Part shown: positions 8,865-16,000 of the stretch, one piece after another | Layout of the letters: each line of letters begins with the position of its first letter | How positions within the stretch are numbered: position 1 is the stretch's first letter | Assembly (NCBI GenBank): GCA_946481275.1 | Contig: CAMLMV010000080.1 | Span: 1 to 16,299, forward strand | Direction: 5' to 3' | Length of the DNA stretch: 16,299 nt | From: an uncultured Massilia sp. | GTDB lineage: Bacteria; Pseudomonadota; Gammaproteobacteria; Burkholderiales; Burkholderiaceae | Made by a program: the position numbers and the translations under genes | Notes under the pieces: generated by a model | Told to the model about the DNA's origin: nothing | Database searches by the model: none | What the model saw: only the letters and a program-made list of their open reading frames with translations

Positions 8865-9293
8865 TTACTTGGCGGGCGCGGGTGCCGGCGCTGCCGGTGC
8901 AGCTGCCGGCACGTCTTGCGTGGCCGACGGTGCGGCAGGCGCTGCGGACGGAGCCGGTGCCGTGACCGGAACGGCATCGCCTGCGCCGGCCGGAACCTTG
9001 GCCGCCGGGACGGTCACGCGTTCCATCACGCCGCCGCCGACACTCGCGTGCGGACGGTTGGTGCCGAAGTACGCGAGGCCCAGCGTCGACGCGAAGAAGA
9101 TCGCGGCAGCGAAGGCCGTCGATTTCGACAGGAAGTTCGACGAACCGCTGGCGCCGAACAGGCTGCCGGACGCGCCGGAACCGAAGGCGGCGCCCATGTC
9201 GGCACCCTTGCCGTGCTGGACGAGCACGAGACCGATGATGGCCAGCGCGGAGATGACCTGTACGACGACGACCAGATTGAACAACACGTTCAT
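8865..9293 (-). CDS. secG: Preprotein translocase subunit SecG
   Basis: SecG is the small inner-membrane partner of SecYE that assists SecA-driven protein export. The 142-residue product has helix 1 at about residues 4-25 (LFNLVVVVQVISALAIIGLV) and the family loop VQHGKGADMGAAFGSGASGSLFGASGSSNFL (split by short linkers; about 25-55). Helix 2 is at about 58-77. After residue 85 it carries a long Ala/Pro/Val-rich tail to the end, ending APAPAPAK. Such low-complexity tails are common in betaproteobacterial SecG and are not expected to be essential. It lies between tpiA (79 nt upstream) and tRNA-Leu (209 nt downstream), a widely conserved arrangement. No separate promoter was clear, so cotranscription with tpiA is likely. 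Confidence 0.96.
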   Translation of the reverse strand: MNVLFNLVVVVQVISALAIIGLVLVQHGKGADMGAAFGSGASGSLFGASGSSNFLSKSTAFAAAIFFASTLGLAYFGTNRPHASVGGGVMERVTVPAAKVPAGAGDAVPVTAPAPSAAPAAPSATQDVPAAAPAAPAPAPAK

Positions 9294-9372
9294 TGTTTAT
9301 TCCATTCCAAGGTTGAAACTACGTTACTAAAAACGACTTCCTCGCCTGGATGGAATATCCAACCCGGCGTAT

Positions 9373-10119
9373 TCAGGCCGCGTGAATGATGGCAAGAAAA
9401 TCTTCCGCCTTCAAGGCCGCGCCGCCGATCAGCCCGCCATCGATGTCCGGCTGGACCAGCAATTCTTTCGCATTCTCCGGCTTCATGCTGCCGCCATACA
9501 GGATAGTCACGCTCTCGGCCGCCTCGGCATTACGAGCCCTCAGCTGCGCGCGCAATTGCGCGTGCACTTCCTGCGCCATCGCCGGCGTCGCATTCCTGCC
9601 GGTGCCGATGGCCCACACGGGTTCATAGGCCACGACGATCTTCGCCACCGATGCCGCGTCGAGCGCTTCCAGCACCGCGTCGAGCTGGGCGCCGACCACC
9701 TGCGCCGTCTCGCCCGCTTCGCGCTGCTCCAGCGTTTCGCCGACGCACACGATCGGGGTCATCCCTTCGGCCAGCACCGCCAGCGCCTTCTTCGCCACCA
9801 GCGCACTGTCTTCGCGGTGGTAGGCGCGGCGCTCGGAGTGGCCGACGATCACGTAGCGGCAACCGAACTCGGTCAGCATCTTTGCGCAGACTTCGCCGGT
9901 GTACGCGCCGAACGCGTGCATCGACACATCCTGCGCGCCCCATGCGACCGGCGTACCGGCCAGCACGTCTTCGCACTGCTGCAGGAACGGCGTCGGCACG
10001 CAGACCGCACAGGATGCGGACGCGCCGTGGAGTCCGGCGACGATCCCCTTCAGCAACGCTTCATTGGCCGCTCGGCTGCCATTCATCTTCCAGTTGCCTA
10101 CGATGAGTTTGGCACGCAT
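9373..10119 (-). CDS. tpiA: Triosephosphate isomerase
   Basis: TpiA interconverts dihydroxyacetone phosphate and glyceraldehyde 3-phosphate in glycolysis and gluconeogenesis. It is a cytoplasmic TIM-barrel dimer. The 248-residue product shows all catalytic elements: N9 and K11 in GNWKMNG, electrophilic H94 in VGHSERR and catalytic base E166 in [11 protein letters not shown], the last starting the flexible loop 6. Phosphate-binding segments [10 protein letters not shown] and GGLIGGAAL are near the C-terminus. ATG at 10119 has GAGG about six bases upstream. It sits between the quinone oxidoreductase gene and secG on the same strand. Length and motifs are fully typical. Confidence 0.98.
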   Translation of the reverse strand: MRAKLIVGNWKMNGSRAANEALLKGIVAGLHGASASCAVCVPTPFLQQCEDVLAGTPVAWGAQDVSMHAFGAYTGEVCAKMLTEFGCRYVIVGHSERRAYHREDSALVAKKALAVLAEGMTPIVCVGETLEQREAGETAQVVGAQLDAVLEALDAASVAKIVVAYEPVWAIGTGRNATPAMAQEVHAQLRAQLRARNAEAAESVTILYGGSMKPENAKELLVQPDIDGGLIGGAALKAEDFLAIIHAA

Positions 10120-10140
10120 TACAGCCTCACGGTCAAATAA

Positions 10141-10157
10141 CCCGTTATTGTAACGGG
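10141..10157. repeat. Perfect inverted repeat upstream of tpiA
   Basis: CCCGTTA and TAACGGG form a perfect 7-bp inverted repeat around TTG. It lies 21 nt before the tpiA start. Read on the minus strand it is followed by TTATTT, so it could act as a weak second terminator for the upstream gene. It could equally be a leader hairpin or an operator for tpiA. Only the symmetry is certain. Confidence 0.5.
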
Positions 10158-10162
10158 CGTTG

Positions 10163-10182
10163 AAAAGCCGGTCAAACCGGGC
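10163..10182 (-). terminator. Probable terminator after the quinone oxidoreductase gene
   Basis: On the minus strand a GC-rich stem (CCGGT / ACCGG, extended by one further base pair, around a TTG loop) is followed by CTTTTC. It lies about 50 nt beyond the stop of the quinone oxidoreductase gene and directly upstream of the tpiA leader. The form is that of a short intrinsic terminator. Its strength cannot be judged, and some readthrough into tpiA is possible. Confidence 0.45.
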
Positions 10183-10230
10183 CTGGCATGGTTGTTCAGT
10201 CGCTTATTCATTGAATTTTTCATGGTGTAT

Positions 10231-11217
10231 TCAGTGATCGGCGACCCGCAGCATGATCTTGCCGACGTGCGCACTGCTTTCCATCAGCGCGTGCGCGGCC
10301 GCCGCTTCCCCGAGCGCGAACGTCCTGTAGATGACGGGTTTGATCTGGCCGGCTGCCAGCAGCGGCCACACGCGCTCGCGCAGTTCGCGCGCGATCTGCG
10401 CCTTGAACGCCACCGGGCGCGGGCGCAGGGTGGAACCCGTGATCGTCAGGCGGCGGCGCAGCACCTGGCCCAGGTCGACGTTGGCCTTTGCCCCGCCCAG
10501 CAGGGCGATGATGACGATGCGGCCGTCGTCCGCGAGGCACGAGACCTCGCGCGCCACGTAGTCGCCGCCGACCATGTCGAGCACGACGTCGACGCCCTTC
10601 CCTCCCGTCAGTTCCTTGACGATGGGCGCGAAGTCCTCGGTCTTGTAGTTGATGGCGCGCTCGGCGCCCAGGTCTTCGCACGCACGGCATTTGTCGGCGC
10701 TGCCGGCCGTCGCGAACACGCGGTGGCCCAGCGCCTTCGCCAGCTGGATCGCCGTGGTCCCGATACCGGAGCTGCCGCCCTGCACGAGCAAGGTCTCGCC
10801 TTCGCCCAGTGCGCCGCGCTGGAACACGTTGCTCCACACGGTGAAGAACGTTTCAGGCAGCGCGGCCGCCTCGAGCGGGCTCAGGCCTGGCGGCACCGGC
10901 AGGCATTGCGCGAGCGGCGCCGCGCAGTACTCGGCATAGCCGCCGCCCTGCACGAGGGCGCAGACGAGGTCGCCTTTGTTGAATCCGCTGTCGCCGAGGT
11001 CGCCGTCGACGATCTCGCCGGCCACCTCGAGACCCGGCAGGTCGGACGCGCCGGGCGGGACGGGATACTGGCCCAGCCGCTGGAACACGTCGGGCCGGTT
11101 GACGCCGGCCGCGTGAACGCGGATGAGCACCTCACCCGGTTTCAATTGCGGAACGGGGCGCTCGCACGGCTTGAGCACCTCCGGCCCGCCAGGTTGGACA
11201 ATTTCTATTGCACGCAT
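10231..11217 (-). CDS. NAD(P)H-quinone oxidoreductase, zinc-independent medium-chain dehydrogenase (PIG3-like)
   Basis: This 328-residue protein belongs to the medium-chain dehydrogenase/reductase superfamily, quinone oxidoreductase branch, most like the TP53I3/PIG3 group. Such enzymes reduce quinones or related electrophiles with NADPH in the cytoplasm; the true substrate here is unknown. The N-terminal GroES-like domain (about residues 1-125) includes VHAAGVNRPDVFQRLGQYPV and GLEVAGEI. The cofactor-binding domain has VQGGSSGIGTTAIQLAK (145-161). The cysteine cluster that binds structural zinc in alcohol dehydrogenases is absent. ATG at 11217 follows AGGG by seven bases. It precedes tpiA on the same strand, an order I recall as common in Burkholderiales. 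The upstream side opens into an accessory region. Confidence 0.9.
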   Translation of the reverse strand: MRAIEIVQPGGPEVLKPCERPVPQLKPGEVLIRVHAAGVNRPDVFQRLGQYPVPPGASDLPGLEVAGEIVDGDLGDSGFNKGDLVCALVQGGGYAEYCAAPLAQCLPVPPGLSPLEAAALPETFFTVWSNVFQRGALGEGETLLVQGGSSGIGTTAIQLAKALGHRVFATAGSADKCRACEDLGAERAINYKTEDFAPIVKELTGGKGVDVVLDMVGGDYVAREVSCLADDGRIVIIALLGGAKANVDLGQVLRRRLTITGSTLRPRPVAFKAQIARELRERVWPLLAAGQIKPVIYRTFALGEAAAAHALMESSAHVGKIMLRVADH

Positions 11218-11307
11218 GGCATACCCTAGTTAAATGATGAGCAATGGTACTCCATCGGACCGGATCGCCCAAGCATGCTGCGCCAGAAAATGGCTGCTAT
11301 CGCTAAC

Positions 11308-11355
11308 AATGAGCAAGAAAATGCTCATTTGACGGCTGAATGTAGTAAATTTACT
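11308..11355. promoter_or_regulatory. Pair of adjacent palindromes, possible operators
   Basis: An 8-bp perfect inverted repeat AATGAGCA-N6-TGCTCATT (11308-11329) is followed 14 nt later by the perfect 12-bp palindrome AGTAAATTTACT (11344-11355). A TTGACG hexamer at 11329-11334 lies between them but has no good -10 partner at 16-18 bp. The pair sits about 90-140 nt upstream of the minus-strand quinone oxidoreductase start. The symmetry suggests binding by a dimeric regulator; no regulator gene is in view. Confidence 0.35.
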
Positions 11356-11990
11356 GCCAAAGTGCTAGATCGTGTAGTAGCGGGTCGGGCGCCCGTCTAC
11401 TTGGCCAGAACAACTTCGACGCCACGCGATTCGAGAGCTTCGTTGGCAGCGACCACGCTTGATCAACTTTCTGAACGCCGCCCCCCCCGATACCGCCACC
11501 AAAGATGAGCCCGCAGCGTCTCTTGAGCCAGTTCTTTTGACAGGGTCAACGCTCCAAGAAGCTTATAGCCACAGATCTGCCGGCTTCGAATATCCCCGCT
11601 TGGAGTTTCTATTCACGAGGGGCACGGGGCCGCGTGGGCGTTTTTTAGCACTTCCATTTACGCCCACTCCACAGTGCAACTCTTTGCGCAATTTAGTTAA
11701 TTCGGCCTCAATTTGATCGCCCCGCCCCTGAACGCCGGCGTGCACTTTTTCAACTTTATGCATTCAAACATTTTTTACAAGTTTTTTAACTACAAGTGTC
11801 CGAAAGAATAAGGTTGCCTCATAACGCCAGCACGGCAATTGTAAGCATTCATCCTTGACCTCTGAAGTGCCCGAATACGGCAGTCCAGCCGCGTCTATTG
11901 CCAACGCCGAGAAATTAATGGGCTTTATCAGTTTATGTCCATGTCCGGACCATCATCAACCTTGAGAACACGCCACGCAGGAATCGATGC

Positions 11991-12007
11991 AACTCCCTCC
12001 GGGAGTT
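11991..12007. repeat. Short perfect inverted repeat
   Basis: AACTCCC and GGGAGTT form a perfect 7-bp inverted repeat around TCC. No T-run follows on either strand, so it does not look like an intrinsic terminator. It lies about 45 nt before the putative promoter of the accessory pair and might be an operator or a hairpin in an unseen transcript. Confidence 0.35.
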
Positions 12008-12049
12008 CGCCTCGTCGTGACATTGTGAGCATTTTTCACGTCGGCAAGA

Positions 12050-12058
12050 TGCTATATT
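12050..12058 (+). promoter_or_regulatory. Possible extended -10 promoter for the accessory pair
   Basis: TGCTATATT matches an extended -10 (TGn followed by TATAAT with one mismatch) in an A/T-rich patch. There is no good -35 at 16-18 bp, which extended -10 promoters can tolerate. Transcription would start near 12065 and give a leader of about 125 nt before the ATG at 12189. That leader contains a tandem AAAATGAAAGC repeat. This is a weak, pattern-based call. Confidence 0.3.
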
Positions 12059-12083
12059 TAAAAAATATGCCGACAGATGAGCG

Positions 12084-12105
12084 AAAATGAAAGCAAAATG
12101 AAAGC
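12084..12105. repeat. Tandem 11-bp direct repeat
   Basis: Two exact, adjacent copies of AAAATGAAAGC lie 84 nt upstream of the accessory gene start. They fall inside a tiny open frame, 12077-12109, encoding MSENESKMKA. Whether this is a leader peptide, a protein-binding repeat or chance cannot be told from the sequence. Confidence 0.6.
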
Positions 12106-12188
12106 TTAATGCGTATCCGCTGGCGCACTTGCCGGACGCCGGTGAATTGTCTTCGAGGATGGTGTCATCGGAACACTTTTGAAAACCT

Positions 12189-13073
12189 ATGTTCAAACCA
12201 CGAAATATCTTCCCCAACCATCAAATGCACCAGAGCTTAAGACTGATAGTCGCCTTGGCGGGGGCACTCCTCATCGTCGGTGCGCTATTTTGCCTATTGG
12301 CGCCATCACATCCCGGAGCGATAAGCAATCTCGACGATTCCTGGGTTGTGAAAGAAAACCGCAACGGTCCAGTAATAGGCCATCTGGGGGGCGTGCCGGT
12401 GGCGATTCCCCAGCCCTATGCGCGTTTTGTGGAGTACGACGGCGACCCGCACTTCATGGAGCGACGCAAAGGGCCGCCGCCCAAGCGCACTTACCAGTCT
12501 GGCCTGGCGAGCTTCGGCTTCGAAATCCGCTATCCAGACATGGCCGCGCTGACGGATCAAACCGAGCCGCAAAAGAAGACGGAGACGATTTACACGAGTA
12601 CATGGATGGACGTGGGCATACATGCCAACTCCATTTATGGCGGGGATACGGCTTTGGAGGCATACATTCGCGCCAATGTCTACCGCAAGAATCCGTACCC
12701 GCCATATCGATATGAAAAGCTGCCCGAACAAGTCTATGGCTTGACCGGATATACGCCGATCGGATTTGACATATCCAAGCGCAGCGGAACGGGCACTCCT
12801 TATGGTGACATGAATATCTACTTCCACCGCACTCCAGACGGCACGGCGGATGCATACATCGAATGCAGTAATGTCGAGCACGCCGCAGCACCTTGCGAGC
12901 TCAAGTTCAACACCTTGCCAGAAATGCGCATGCAGGTGGACGTCCACTTCCGTAAGGGACTGCTGCCTCATTGGCAGGAAATTCGCTCCTCGGTCAAGCA
13001 AGTCATCCTGGGATTCCGCGTGAATCCGTCCAACGCCAGCCCGTCGGCGCCAGCAATCCAACCACAAAAATAA
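12189..13073 (+). CDS. Membrane-anchored protein of unknown family, possible self-protection partner of the RTX protein
   Basis: The 294-residue protein has a short basic N-terminus, one hydrophobic helix at about residues 19-38 and then a soluble domain that would face the periplasm. I do not recognise the family with certainty. Visible landmarks are NRNGPVIGHLGGVPVAIP (57-74), a Tyr/Pro-rich middle, and two cysteines at 226 and 236 that could form a disulfide. An amphipathic tail, KGLLPHWQEIRSSVKQVILG, covers 256-275. The C-terminal pattern of paired Cys followed by LPxWxxI is reminiscent of membrane-anchored immunity proteins such as the Tli4 type; this is only a resemblance. An in-frame TGA lies 9 nt before ATG 12189; Met13 (12225) is an alternative start, and neither has a good ribosome-binding site. 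The gene ends 6 nt before the RTX gene, in the same frame, so the two are probably coexpressed. Codon use is less G/C-biased than in the nuo genes. Confidence 0.85.
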   Translation: MFKPRNIFPNHQMHQSLRLIVALAGALLIVGALFCLLAPSHPGAISNLDDSWVVKENRNGPVIGHLGGVPVAIPQPYARFVEYDGDPHFMERRKGPPPKRTYQSGLASFGFEIRYPDMAALTDQTEPQKKTETIYTSTWMDVGIHANSIYGGDTALEAYIRANVYRKNPYPPYRYEKLPEQVYGLTGYTPIGFDISKRSGTGTPYGDMNIYFHRTPDGTADAYIECSNVEHAAAPCELKFNTLPEMRMQVDVHFRKGLLPHWQEIRSSVKQVILGFRVNPSNASPSAPAIQPQK

Positions 13074-13079
13074 TTTCAC

Positions 13080-16000
13080 ATGCCGAACAGTCTTTCGATC
13101 GTCCAGATCCAGCAATTGCAAACCACACTCGCCGGCGGCGACATTAACGGCGTCTATACCTATTTGAGCCAGCAAGGCTATAACTACGCTGGCTGGGCCG
13201 GCGGGGTCGCCGCTGGAAATACCATCTCTGGCGTGGCTGCACTCGAATTCATGAAGGGTACGGCATTGATGGGCGCGGGCGGACCTGAATGCCAAGTCCT
13301 CAGCGCGGAAAGAATCCAGAGCATCAAGAGTGACATGGCGGATGCGTACTTGAAGACACTATTGGCCATTGCGAACGACTCTGCCAATAATGGCCATGTC
13401 GACCGCGATATCAACGCCGACGAGGTCTGGAACTTCCACAAGGACGTATTTAAGAAGAACGGCCTCAGCATCGATAACTGGACCCTGAACGCTCCTTTTT
13501 TGATCATCCAGAAACTGGAAGGCGAACAGGGGCTCGACAACTACTGGCGCTTCATGCGCGACACTAAGGGGGCCGACTCCTACGACGCCATTGTCGCCAA
13601 TCTGGGCACGCTGGCCTTCATGCACAAGCAAACCACCTCAAGTGATCCGGCAATCCGCGCCATGGCCAACGCTTGGCTGCAAAACGTGCCGGGCGTCTAC
13701 GACTGGAACCAGATCGAAAAAACCTTGAGCAATGCCATGGCCGCGTGGGGCGCAAATTTATCAGGCCTACCAAGGCTGAACGGCGATTACGAAGGGCTGG
13801 GAACCTTAATTATCAATCTTCAGGACGAATTCCACACCGCCGAGGTCACCCGCAGTCCGCTGATTCTGGACCTCAACGGTAATGGCGTTGACACGATCAG
13901 CAAAACCGCCGCGATCCACTTCGACCACGACGGCAACCATTTCGCCGAGACTACCGGCTGGGTCGGCAAGGACGATGGCCTGCTGGTATGGGATAGAAAC
14001 GGCAATGGCCAGGTTGACGATGGCAGCGAACTGTTTGGCAACAATACGAACCTGGCGGCGGGTGGTAAAGCAGCCAACGGCTTTGCCGCGTTAGCCGATC
14101 TCGATAGCAATCATGACGGCAAAATCGATGCGAACGATACGGCATTCAATCAGCTACGGGTTTGGAAAGACGGCGACAGCAATGCGGTGGTATCGAGCGG
14201 TGAACTATTGACACTGGCCGACGCGGACGTACGGAGCATCGGAACGGGTTTCACGACCCAAAATGTGACCGACGCTCAGGGTAACCAGCATTTGCAGGCG
14301 GGGCAATACACCCGCACCGACGGTACAACGCGTGCCATCGAGGATGCTTGGTTTGCCGCCGATACGGCGCGCACGGTTGAGCAGGATCCTGTAGCCGTCA
14401 ATGCCACTATTGCGGCACTGCCGGATCTGCAAGGATTCGGCAACGTATACAGCTTGCACCAAGCGATGGCGCGCGACGCGACTGGCCGGCTGCAATCGCT
14501 GGTCGCCAGCTTTACGAAGGAAACCAATGCCGACGCAAGGGCGGCCATCATGACAACGCTGATGTACGCTTGGGCAGGCGTTGAAGGAGTTGATCCTGCA
14601 AGCAGGGCCGCTACGCAAATTTATGGCAACGCGATTGGTGATGCACGCAAGCTGGCAACACTCGAAGCATTCCTTGGCGAAGACTATCTGGGCACTTGGT
14701 GCTGGGGCGCACGTGATCCCAATCCGCACGGGCACGCGGCACCGATTCTAATCAAGGCGTTCGACCAGTTGATGGAGCATTTTTCGGCCCAATTGATGGC
14801 GCAAACGCAGTTCAAAACTTTGTATGACGGTATCGGCCTAACGTGGAACACGACGACATCATCCTTCGATATCGACGTCACACATGTGGTCGCGTTGCTG
14901 CAAAGCAAATACGCAGAAGACCCCACGAACAGTGCCGCGTTGATGAATGAGTTTGGACGGGATCTGAGGTCGATGGATGATTTTGGTGTTCAGACATTGA
15001 CTGCGCTCAGCCAAAAGGGCGATACCGCCGGGACTGGATTTGCACTGCAGCTATCACAAATTGGATGGGAGCAGACGACAGGCAATAACGCTGACAATAC
15101 GCTTTATGGCAACACGGACCATTACAACAATATGTCGGGCGTGGCTGGCAACGATCATCTTTATGGAAAGAACCTCGATGACATTCTTGATGGTGGCAGT
15201 GGAGATGACTGGCTTTTCGGTGACCTCGGCAATGACGTTATCAAGGGTGGGACCGGCAATGATTACCAGGTTGGAGGGGGCGGGAACGACACCTATTTCT
15301 TCAACCCGGGTGACGGGCAAGACACAATCATCGAGTACGCCAACGAAGGCGTGGACATCCTACAGATCGGCGCCGGATTGAATAGCACGAGCACACAACT
15401 TTCGCGCGAAATCATGGATTTGGTACTGAATTTTAGTGCGACCGATTCAGTCCGAATTGTGGGCTACTTTAATAAAAATGCTGTCGAAAAAATCCAGTTC
15501 GCCGACGGTACCAATTGGGACTATCAAACCGTTGTCGGCAAATTGGTCTACAACGGCACCGCCGGCAACGACACCCTGACCGGCTTGTCGGATGCGCCAA
15601 ACGTCATCAATGGTGCGGCTGGCAATGACACGATCAGTGGCGGCAGCCAGACCGATGTACTCAACGGCGGAGACGACAATGATGTAATCACCGCCGGTAG
15701 CGGCAACGCCACTTTGACAGGCGGCACTGGTGCCGACACGCTCAATGCCAGCATGGGGATCGACACCTTCGTCTTCAACCAGGGCGACGGACAGGATGTG
15801 ATCTACGAATTGGCGTCGCCTTACAAAACCGGCGGCAAGAACCTGGACGTGCTGCAGTTGGGTGCTGGCTTGCTGGCGTCGGCGACGCAGGTGACACGCG
15901 GCACGGGCAACAAGAGCAGTGATCTGACGCTGGTGTTCGACAACGGCGATCAGATCACCCTGAACAATTATTTCAGCAGTAGTTACCGTGTGCAGACCAT

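Larger units (their letters stand above)
11218..12188. other. 971-nt region with no convincing gene
   Basis: The region separates the minus-strand housekeeping genes from the plus-strand accessory pair. It is visibly richer in A/T than both flanks and has scattered stops. Seen in it are two palindromes at 11308-11355, the palindrome CGGGCGCCCG at 11386-11395 and a C8 tract at 11481-11488. Others are a GTGGGCG/CGCCCAC inverted repeat at 11634-11667, a 7-bp hairpin at 11991-12007 and a tandem 11-bp repeat at 12084-12105. A 66-codon minus-strand frame (11563-11763, starting MHKVEKVHAG) has no clear ribosome-binding site and was not accepted. A short GC-rich minus-strand stretch ending LESRGVEVVLAK at about 11401 may be the tail of a lost gene. 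No insertion-sequence ends or tRNA were found. Confidence 0.6.

Noticed and set aside
11563..11763. A 66-codon minus-strand frame starting MHKVEKVHAG
   Set aside because: There is no ribosome-binding site, no recognised domain, codon use is mixed and an inverted repeat cuts through it. It is kept only as part of a possible decayed region.
12024..12040. A CRP-like site, TGTGA followed by TTCACG
   Set aside because: The half-sites are spaced one base off the consensus TGTGA-N6-TCACA, and the placement overlaps the region between a weak -10 and no -35; not strong enough to call.
12306..13295. A 329-codon minus-strand frame opposite the membrane-anchored protein gene
   Set aside because: It spans the junction of two well-supported plus-strand genes and has the Arg/His-rich composition of an antisense shadow.
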